A DNA stretch of 12,500 nt from Halisarca cf. caerulea (Eukaryota > Porifera > Demospongiae > Chondrillida > Halisarcidae): the NCBI GenBank assembly GCA_963170055.1, contig CAUJGJ010000185.1:583575-596074 (forward strand), given 5' to 3'. The translations under genes and the position numbers were made by a program. This document shows, piece after piece, positions 1-10,463 of this stretch. The notes under the pieces are model-generated. The model ran no database searches and was not told the origin of the DNA. It saw only the letters and a program-made list of their open reading frames with translations. Within the stretch, counting starts at the first letter, position 1, and each line of letters starts with the position of its first letter.

Positions 1-133
1 GGGTTTTGGCTGGCAGGAGATTGACAAGACCCTTGACCTGTGCTACATCAGAGTAGCAGGGCTACATCGTGAATGTAAGCCCGCGGTACTCTTTGATCCA
101 CCCAACTTTCGCCCCCGCACCATGACACATGTA
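1..133. repeat. Dispersed 133-bp repeat, copy 1
   Basis: This segment aligns without gaps to 4095-4227, with two mismatches (41 T versus G, 97 T versus A), so the copies are about 98.5% identical. The left limit is unknown because the window starts inside the match. One plus-strand frame is open through both copies from GAG ATT GAC, and both mismatches change a residue. The right end runs into TATG-type microsatellite, as a SINE-like tail would. It could be an interspersed repeat or a duplicated exon-like segment. I do not recognise the family. Confidence 0.75.
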
Positions 134-210
134 TGTATGTAGGTAGATGCGTGTATGTACACATGTATGTATGTAGGTAGATGTGTGTATATACACATGT
201 ATGTACGGTA

Positions 211-591
211 CTTTTCACAATAAACTGGACGACGAACGGCGGTCAAACGGGCGGTCAATCAACGGACGTACACCGTACACTCGCCGGACGTACGCCGTAC
301 AGACGATAGGCCAATAATAATTACGTCATTATTGCAAATTGATAGTGGTTCGCTGGAATCGGTTTTCCGAGCAAGAATGGCTTATTTTAGGAACGAAAAG
401 TAACGAATTTCGTTTCAAAGTGCAAAGACAAAAGCCACAAGCCAATTGCGAAAGCGTCAGATAGAGAAAAAAAAACCGCGTAGGCACAAACAACACCCGT
501 ACGTACGCCGTACGTACAGCGGTCAATGCCCGGTCGGTCACCGTACGTACACAGTTTGACCGCCGTTCGTCGTCCAGTTTTTTGTGAGAAG
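211..591. mobile_element. Non-autonomous DNA transposon (MITE), TA-flanked, 38-bp inverted repeats
   Basis: The arms 211-248 (starting CTTTTCACAATAAACTGG) and 554-591 are near-perfect reverse complements of 38 bp. A TA dinucleotide flanks each end (209-210 and 592-593), as expected for a Tc1/mariner-type target duplication. Subterminal sequence on both sides is rich in CGTACGCCGTAC and CGGTCAA words, possibly transposase-binding repeats. The 300-bp core has no convincing coding frame, so the element would depend on a transposase made elsewhere. It sits in intron 7 of the LRCH-like gene. The superfamily call is inferred from the TA flanks only. Confidence 0.7.
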
Positions 592-729
592 TATTGTATG
601 TATGTAGGTAGATGTGTACGTATGTGTGAAAAGAGTTCCATTGTCACAGAGTTACTGATCATATCATGTACTTAATGCTACAGAAATCAATACACATAAT
701 GGTGCCCTGTATCCTGTATAAATTCTCAC

Positions 730-820
730 ATCAGATTTGTGCATTTCTTTCCTTTGAGTCGAGGAGAGGCCACCAAAAGCATTGTCCACAATACGATGCA
801 TTTCATCCGCAAAACTGGAC
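730..820 (-). CDS. LRCH-like gene, exon 7 (linker)
   Basis: The acceptor is CACACTCAG at 829-821, preceded by a pyrimidine-rich minisatellite. The donor GAT|GTGAGA follows 730. The exon is 91 nt, entering in phase 2 and leaving in phase 0. Its first base completes AC|G (Thr277) from exon 6. Residues 278-307 begin [17 protein letters not shown] and end HKSD. They are polar, with a possible short amphipathic helix. I recognise no domain, and the linker region of LRCH proteins is poorly conserved. Support comes from the splice signals and phase agreement rather than from homology. Confidence 0.68.
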
Positions 821-2591
821 CTGAGTGTGCAGCAGTGACGTGGTGAGGAGCAATAGTGGTGAGGGGTGATCGCGGTGAGGGGTGATAGTGGTGAGGGATG
901 AGAGTGGTGAGGAGTGATGGTGGTGAGAAGTTATAGTGGCAAGGAGTGATAGTGAGGAGTGATAGTGGTGAGGAGTGACAGTGAAGAGGAGTGATAGTAG
1001 TGAGGAGCAATAGTGGTGAGGGGTGATAGTGGTAGAGGTGATGGTGGTGCTGCAGTGACATTGTTGAATAACAATGATGATAGGTTCAGGAGTGACATTA
1101 GTGATAGTGGTGACGGTAGTGACATTAGTGATAGTGGTGACGGTAGTGACAATAGTGAGGGTGACATGTGGAGGTGTGACCCCATGACGTACGTTGAACT
1201 CTCAATGGACACAGTCGACACACCAGAAACAGGACGAGATTTTCTTTGACCACGCCCTCTCCTTTTAATATCCTGAACAGAAGAAAAAAACAGCAATGAA
1301 GTAGCAAAAATGCTGCAAAAATGAAGTTCTTCCACAAAAATGGAAAAATACATACATACATAACATCATATACACACACATGACCACAACACATGTACGT
1401 ATGTATGTACTGTGAGTACTTATGCATGTCATACTACACACATGCGTACACATGTACACGTGTACTGTACACGATGTGCGGTAACCTACTGCGGGGGTGG
1501 GATGGTAGACCACTGGATCCGGTCCACGTTCGTCCAGTGACTGAAGATATTTGAAGATATGTACACGACCTCGGATACAGACCTATGGGAGTGACAAATG
1601 GGAAGCAGAATGGGCTCATGAAAGTGAAATGGGAAACAGAATGGGCTCATGAGAGTGAAATGGGAAACAGAATGGGCTCATGAGAGTGAAATGGGAAACA
1701 GAATGGGCTCATGAGAGTGAAATGGGAAGCAGAAAGGGAACATGGGCTTGCAGTGAATTTGAAAATGGAATGTGTACCTACGTACGGTAGGGATCAAAAA
1801 AAAGTTTACATTTCGTAATAGTAATACGCATCGTTTTACGCAGTGATTACGAAGTGTATTGCGAAAAAATCACTCTCCGTATTGCATTGCGTATTACAGA
1901 TCATTCAGGGCTGCGCAATTTTCTATTGCCAACGAGTCACGCGCACTAATATTAGATGCGCGCATATTTTATTATGTTGACCAATGACAAAATGGCCGTA
2001 GCGGCGACCTTGGAGATATCGTTCACTGAGTCTTTTTACTTAGTTTCAAAGTCTTTGAAAGCAAGGAAAATTGTAATCGATGTTGATTATGACTCTTCGG
2101 AAGACACTTAAGAAACCCGTGGAGTAGACGGGTATTTTCGCTTGTTATCAGCTCGTAGCCTACCTACGTACGTAGCCACAAGCTTATATCTCCAAGATCG
2201 TTCCCATTTTGCTAAGGAGAACGCGTGGTTTAGTGTTTTGGTCAGAAAAAGAGAGCATTTCCATCTTGATGTGTGATTTGCCGGACTAATAAGTTGCGAC
2301 ATTGGCCAAGAAATCTCCACATAGGTCAGCCAACGCCTGTTCAAAGGCATACTAGAAACAAGGTCGAAGTTTAACCAATGTTTGAAGAGCACAGAAAGAC
2401 TTCCTAAAGGTACAACATAGCAAACTTGCGCTACGTAATTATTTTTCGTAATTGCGGTATTCTCTGTTATTACGCAGAGTAATTGCGCACAGTAATACGT
2501 ACGTAATACGCACGTATTGCGGATCGCAATGTTAACTTTTTTTGATCCCTACCGTACCTACCTATATACATACATGTAATACGCAGCAAAT

Positions 2592-2627
<36 letters not shown>

Positions 2628-4271
2628 ACACCACACACACACAGGAGAGGGAGGGAGGGATAGAGCTAAATTTACTCACTGACAGAAAGTAAGATTTAGT
2701 CAGAGGCAGCTGGTGAGATTTATGTACATACATATATATGTATACGGAATTGGGAATGAAAAGTGTATTGATAAGAATTGAGAATGGAAACTTATCATGT
2801 GAATATACACACATACATATATATGTACGTACTGCTCATGCAAATGTACATATATGAAGAAATAGTCATTCATCTACACACTGTACAATGTCACATGCCC
2901 CTCACACTGTACAATGTCACATGACCCTCACACTGTACAATGTTACATGACCCTCACACTGTACAATGTCACATGACCCTCACACTGTACAATGTCACAT
3001 GACCCTCACACTGTACAATGTTACATGACCCTCACACTGTACAATGTCACATGACCCTCACATTAGTGGGCGGGGACTCTAATGGGTTATCAGACACGTC
3101 TAACGTGATGAGAGACTTGATGTGTCTGAGCGACGTTGGGATGGTCTTGATGAGGTTGGTGGAGACATCCAGGAAGTCCAGCGGCAGCTTGTCCAGATCT
3201 GAAGATTGTACACACACATGTACTGTACATATCACAACAGACCAGAACACACTCACACTGATGTGTATGCACACACAAGTACTGTATGTACGTATGTACA
3301 TATTCGTGTATTAGAACGTGCACATACATACTGTGGAACTTGCTTAGTAAGTACCTGGTTTGGTATACACTCCTGGATAGTAAGTACTCCTCATTCTGTC
3401 CCTGTGTATACCTCATGTACATAAACCAACCCTGATAGTAAGTACCTGGCTTAGCACGTACTCCTGGATAGTACGTACTCCTCATTCTGTCCCCTCCTAT
3501 ACATACAGTACACAAATCTGTTCCGACAGAATACACCTCCGATAAAAGTACAGATTTGTCTACCCTTTGAGGTACATACTTACCTACTAAGCAAGTTCTA
3601 CTGCTCTAGGTAGACTACACTCATGCCAGTGTGCAGGTGTCATGTGCGCCTGTGTATTATACAGAACGCTCATGTATGTATGTACGTACATACGTACATA
3701 CTAATATATGCATTGGGGCCCACACACTAGTGTGATGTGTGACATTTTGATCTTTGCATACGTACAAACACAGAAAAGAAACTGAATTGGCAGTTTTCAT
3801 TTTCACACCCAATGGCAGGACATACCCATTGGTGTGATATATACAAAATAACAGAATTCAAAATTTCCCTCTATAGGGTATGCACATACGTATGTAATAG
3901 TTGTATCCTGCCTTGGTGTGCTACAGCAGCCATAAAGTGCTAATTAATTGACCGAGGGCGCAGCCCGAGGTCAATTAATTGGCACTTTATGCTGCTGTAG
4001 CACACCAAGGCAGGATACAACTATTATGTGTCATGGTGAAGCAAAACACTGCAAAATGTGACAATTGACAACTACTAATTAATGAGGCATGAATGGGTTT
4101 TGGCTGGCAGGAGATTGACAAGACCCTTGACCTGGGCTACATCAGAGTAGCAGGGCTACATCGTGAATGTAAGCCCGCGGTACTCTTTGAACCACCCAAC
4201 TTTCGCCCCCGCACCATGACACATGTAAGTATGTACATATGTACGTACATATACACACACGCACGTACATA

Positions 4272-4316
<45 letters not shown>

Positions 4317-4341
4317 TACATGCACACACACGTACATACAT

Positions 4342-4421
<80 letters not shown>

Positions 4422-6586
4422 CCTGAGGCAGTTCTTTTAACTCATTGTTGTGAAGGTTCAGGTATTTTAAACATTTCAAATCACACAATCCTGGAGGCAG
4501 GTCCGGTAGGAGGTTGCAGCTGAGGTCTAGTTTTTTGAGTGACGTCATACTCCCAATGTCAATGGGGACACCAACTAGACGATTGTGACTGAGGTTGAGG
4601 GAGACCAAGTTCAACCGACATATCTCTGGAGGAAGGCTTGAGATGTAGTTACGACTGTGAGGAGAGAAAGGGAGAGTCCAGAGGGAGAGGGGGAGGGAGT
4701 GAGGTAGAGTGGGGATGGGGAGAGTGGTGAGGGAAGAGTGTTAAGGGGGAGGGAGTGGGGTAGAGTGGTGAGGGTAGAGTGAGGATAGAGTAGAGTGGGA
4801 AGGGGTAGAGTGAGGAGGGGGTAGAATAGGGGTGCCACTAATAGTAGCCCTTGGCTAACGGTTCCCCAGTCTAAATAACAATACTTGATACCTTAAGGCT
4901 ACAAAAGTTAGCGGGTACTAACTTTAGCGAAATTAGCGAGAAGCCTCAAATTCGCTAACTTAAGTGCCCGCTAACAATTGTACCCGCCACTGAATGTACC
5001 CGCTAATTTTGTATCGTACAATTAAGTATGGATGTACTGTGCACTACACGGGAGAAAATGGCGGCTCCGAACAAAAGTAAAATCTATAGACGCAAAGTCA
5101 GCGAAATTGACGGCAACTAGTGAACCAAATACATGTAAAGTTTAAAAGTATCATTGGATTGTAACATATATTCGATTTAATCATTTTCAATTTAAATTTA
5201 CCTAAAAGCGATAATGATTTCTTCAAGCTGTACGCCGACAAGATCGATTCTTCTAGCCGTATCTACAAGCTTAAGTTTTGTGATCTCAGTGTTTCGTTTC
5301 TGCACCTTTCCATTGCAACAGTATAGTACTGTATATAAAGATTAGACATGGCGATTTAGATAAGAATTGGAAAAGGAGATAACATTTCCAAAATCGCTAA
5401 CTACAGCTTTGGTACAATAATGCTATCAAATCGCTAAAATAAGTACCCGCTAACATTTGTAACCTTAAGGTACTTGATACTTGACACTTGATACTTGATA
5501 GGGTAGAATGGGGAGGAAGTAGAGGGGAAGGGGTAGATACAAAAAGACAAACTACGTACATACGTACATCAAGAGCACACAAGCAGCCAGTCCGCATCTC
5601 ACCTGAGATCCAGGCTCTGTAGGTTGGCCATGTATGTCATATAGTCAGGTACAGAGCGTATGGAGTTGTGATGGCAGTTGAGGGACTCCAGTCCCGAGAA
5701 CATGCATATCTCGCGTGGAACCTTGTCAAAACGATTCCTTGAAATGTCTGCACACAGGGAGAAGTAGAGAGTGAATGGATCACGATATGACCATCTGTGT
5801 GTGGGGCATGAAAGAGAGGGAGCGGAGGAGAGGGAGTGGAGGAGAGGACGTGGAGGAGAGGATGTGGAGGAGAGGACATGGAGGAGAGGACGTGGAGGAG
5901 AGGATGTGGAGGAGAGGGTGTGGAGGGGAGGACGTGGAGGGGAGGACGTGGAGGGGAGGACGTGGAGGAGAGGACGTGGAGGAGAGGACGTGGAGGAGAG
6001 GATGTGGAGGAGAGGGTGTGGAGGAGAGGACGTGGAGGAGAGGACGTGGAGGAGAGGACGTAGAGGAGAGGACGTGGAGGAGAGGATGTGGAGGAGAGGA
6101 TGTGGAGGAGAGGACGTGGAGGAGAGGATGTGGAGGGGAGGATGTGGAGGAGAGGACGTGGAGGAGAGGATGTGGAGGAGAGGATGTGGAGGAGAGGGTG
6201 TGGAGGAGAGGGTGTGGAGGTGAGAATGGGAATGTGAGGAAGAAAAGGAAGGTGGTGGGGGGGTTAGGAGTACTAAGGTGAGGGTGGACAGGAATACATG
6301 GTGAAAGCTTGAATTCCTCTGGAAAGGAAGTACAAGACATGCTACTCAGTTTTGAAGTGTGAGCTAATCAAACTCAGCTCCAGCAAATGAGACAGCTTAG
6401 TGCTTGCGGCACATGTGCACATATGTACAAACGTACGTATGTACGTATGTAAACATGCATGTACATACGCAATATGCATGTATGTACATATGTACATATA
6501 CGTACGTATGTTGTACATACAAAGTACACACATAAGTATGTACGTATGTAAGTACCGTATGTACAGTAGAAGTGTGTGTGCATGTG

Positions 6587-6635
<49 letters not shown>

Positions 6636-6935
6636 TTATGTACGTACGTACAAACGTATATACGTAGGTACGTCACATGTGTTCACATGACAGATAAATT
6701 ACCCTACAAACGATGAACACTCAGACAGGGACAATCCCATCTCCTCCCTCCCAGCAACAATCACTCTTTTGACAGAAGAACTGATCGAGACATTGTGCAT
6801 AAACACATGCCAGTACCCCCTACAGTTGTCATGGTGACCAACGACTGATTAGTAGGTGTTGTGTGTACAAGTATCAACAGATCATTCAGGAAACGCTGCA
6901 CACACACACACAACACACACACACACACACACACA

Positions 6936-6986
<51 letters not shown>

Positions 6987-9910
6987 AATCAAAACTACAG
7001 AAATTACCACTGGTATTTTGGTTGCTAGGCACCACAGTGGAGCAAGCAGTACTTCGAACCCATACAAAACATATCTGGTACATGTAGGCATTACGTACGT
7101 ACGTATGCATGTACGTATGTACATATATACATATGTACGTACACTCACTGGGTTCATGTATGTACATACATACACATGCACATGCATATGTACACACATA
7201 CGTACATACATACACACTACACATGTACGTACGTACATATGTACGTACGTACGCACTACACACATACGTACGTACATAGTGTATATTTACAGACGCTATA
7301 CACATACGTACATGTACATACATACGTACGTATGTACGCACATACTCCAACAGTGAAGACAGATGCAGCATTCACTCCACTCCAGTCATGCAGAGCAGTA
7401 TATGAGAATTCACAACCAATAACATTCTCAAGCCCTGCAAGTGAGCTTCCGTTGTGAACTTTTCAGTAGACGGAAAATCACAGCCTAACAACTGCGCAGT
7501 AGTAAGACGGCAACCGTCACAAAACTGTGATAATGTACGTACATATAATCCCACAGCTTCTGAAATGAAGATACATATTTGTGAATTCTTTGTCATTTCT
7601 AACTTACGCACCGTGAAACCTCTCCAATATGGCCACCTTGGGACCAATATGGCCACCTTGGGACCAATACAGCCACCTTGGGACCAATATGGCCACCTTG
7701 GGACCAATACGGCCACCTTGGGACCAATAGGGCCACCTTGGGACCAATACGGCCACCTTGGGACCAATACGGCCACCTTGGCACCAATACAGCCACCTTG
7801 GCACCAATACTTAGGACCAATAAATTTGGCCGAATTAAAGAGGTGGTCGGAATAGACAGGCTCACTCCAATATTTACACGTGTGGCTCTTAGGATCAAAC
7901 AGAATGGTCTGTTTAGACGGTGTGACTGAATCACAGAGGCTTGGATGTGAGAGGTTTCACTGTACACTGTACAGGGTTTTATCTGAGGTCAAATGTTTTG
8001 GGGGAACCATACCCAGCGACCCCCCCCCCCCCCCATAGATAAAACCCTGACGTACTTACACTTATACATACTATGTACATACATACAGTACAAACACACA
8101 ATATGGCTACACAATAAACACATGTACGTACGTACGTACATATGTACGTACACCTATGTATGTACGTATGTATGCATGCATTTAAGTACAGATTGAATGG
8201 AGTCAATGCAGTGATAAGTACATAGTGTGGGCTCTGAATGACGGGTGCTAATCAGAAGCCATAGAAGCATGTACTGGGTGCTCTGTGAAGTAGACTTCAT
8301 CTTGCTAAAGGCCTTCCCAGTTTAGAGAAGATTCAGAGTCATAAACAGTGTAGAAGCCATACACGAGCAACACCACTGGTCCCTGACAGGAGACAGCATG
8401 GCATTGCCTGATGTCAGGGGATGCTACCTCAGACAAGTTGAACTTGATAGAGGTACAGGTGGGACAGGTTTGGTAGATACACCCCTGGATAGTACAAACT
8501 TGTTGTTTTGTTCCTATTGTGTGTACAGTACCTGAACCAGTCCTGATAAGAAGTACGTATGTGTGTACTCAATAGCTACCTAAGGGTGTCTAGCCTCAGT
8601 AGCTACCTAGGGTGCCCAGCCTCAGTAGCTACCTAAGGGTGTCTAGCCTCAGGAGCTACCTAGGGTGTCTAGCCTCAGGAGCTACCTAGGGTGTCCAGCC
8701 TCAGTAGCTACCTAGGGTGCCCAGCCTCAGTAGCTACCTAGGGTGTCTAGCCTCAGTAGCTACCTAGGGTGTCTAGCCTCAGTAGCTACCTAGGGTGTCT
8801 AGCCTCAGGAGCTACCTAAGGGTGTCTAGCCTCAGTAGCTACCTAGGGTGTCTAGCCTCAGGAGCTACCTAGGGTGTCTAGCCTCAGGAGCTACCTAGGG
8901 TGTCTAGCCTCAGTAGCTACCTAGGGTGTCCAGCCTCAGTAGCTACCTAGGGTGATTAGCCTCAGGAGCTACCTAGGGTGTCTAGCCTCAGGAGCTACCT
9001 AGGGTGTCTAGCCTCAGGAGCTACCTAGGGTGTCTAGCCTCAGTAGCTACCTCAGCTGCTGAATCAATGGGCACAGTAGAGATTGGAGCAATAGGAAATT
9101 GAAGTAGCATTCAATGGTACTAGGAATGGAACACTGCACACAATACATACCAACCATAGCTAAGAACGCATGGAAATGGGATACAATGATTGCTATGAAT
9201 GACGTAATGGATGCCTCGAGACAATAGCACATGGGGTTATACACATGCAGGAACACAGGCAGTGCAGTGTTCTCCCAGGTATGTATCTTAAGGCATGTTG
9301 GTTCAGCATGCCTTCCTTTCTAAAGTTTAATACTTTCTGTAGGAAAATCATGCATGCATTTGATGAGTAGTGAAACCTATATTTAGTACAAATCATACTA
9401 GTGCCTAAAGCTGAAGCTGCAAGCAACTTGTGATGCATTGTACGTATTTATGTCTATGATGATGTACATATGCAGGTACATACATACGTACATACGTACA
9501 TACGTACGTATGTATTCAACATGTCTAAAATTATACCCCCTTCATCCTCACCACATTCACCATCACTTCAGCCTCGACAGCTACAAGAGACATGATCCAC
9601 AGCCTCAGCTACCAAATACGTACACTAATTTTACATGCATACGTACGCATGTTGGATTAGATTGGAGGCTGATGAGAAGATATTCAACAGATACTTACGC
9701 CCATACATGCGGAGTACATACGTACGCCCATACATGCGGAGTACATACGTACGTACATTAGCACTCATTTTCACTCTCAGGAGTTCTACACTTTAAAGGT
9801 ATCACAGAATACATACATTTTTTTGTTCTATACTGTTCACACGTATGTATGCACTTATGTAAGTACACGTATAAAACGGATGTGTATGTATGCATATGTA
9901 CGTATCTCTC

Positions 9911-9995
<85 letters not shown>

Positions 9996-10408
9996 ACACA
10001 CACACATACACACAGAGGTAGATAGGAAAACAGACACACACAGAGGACATAAGATGAACACTGGAAATGCCACAACTGTAGACAGATAAGACGGTTGAAT
10101 GTGCTCAGTGAGCACCCACAAATGCTCTTCAACAATGCTACAATAATTAGCAAGTACATACATACATACATACATACATACATACGTACGTATGTGCACA
10201 CTTCTCACTCTGTCCTTACCTCATGTGCAGTACACAGATTAGTACATACTCCTCACCCTGTCCCTACCTCATGTGCAGTACACAGACTAGTACTGATAGT
10301 GAGTATACAAGTGTGTATGTATGTACATCAGATATGTAACAAAGGTAGATTTGGTATGACATTGTACTGCATGTACGTACATACAAATAACCTTCCAAAT
10401 ATGAACCT

Positions 10409-10463
<55 letters not shown>

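Noticed and set aside
1013..1249. Plus-strand frame of 78 residues with SDISDSGDG repeats
   Set aside because: It is a minisatellite translation overlapping the antisense exon 6.
1481..1490. Alternative exon 5 donor GTAG|GTTACC
   Set aside because: It leaves phase 1, and the exon 6 acceptor would then read straight into TAA.
2108..2392. 94-residue minus-strand frame inside the 770-bp element
   Set aside because: No recognisable transposase motif and no good start context; kept only as part of the element.
3018..3314. Plus-strand frame antisense to exon 4
   Set aside because: It is a shadow of the LRR exon and the 26-bp array; no splice or domain support.
4137..4440. Frames rich in Cys-Val, Thr-His or poly-Phe/poly-Lys
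   Set aside because: They are translations of (CA)n and T40. Only the 133-bp repeat part has non-simple sequence, and it is reported separately.
4540..4547. TGACGTCA, a perfect CRE site
   Set aside because: It lies inside exon 3 and is explained by the codons for Met-Thr-Ser of an LRR.
5771..6340. Overlapping 150-186-residue open frames on both strands with [10 protein letters not shown] or [12 protein letters not shown] repeats
   Set aside because: A stop-free 14-bp tandem unit leaves several frames open at once. There is no unique sequence, start logic or domain.
7372..7967. Frames with WPYWSQGG or [12 protein letters not shown] repeats on both strands
   Set aside because: They are translations of the 20-bp minisatellite; the periodic peptide is an artefact.
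8573..9052. Possible CRISPR array because of regular 26-bp periodicity
   Set aside because: Units are contiguous with no unique spacers, and the locus is a eukaryotic intron.
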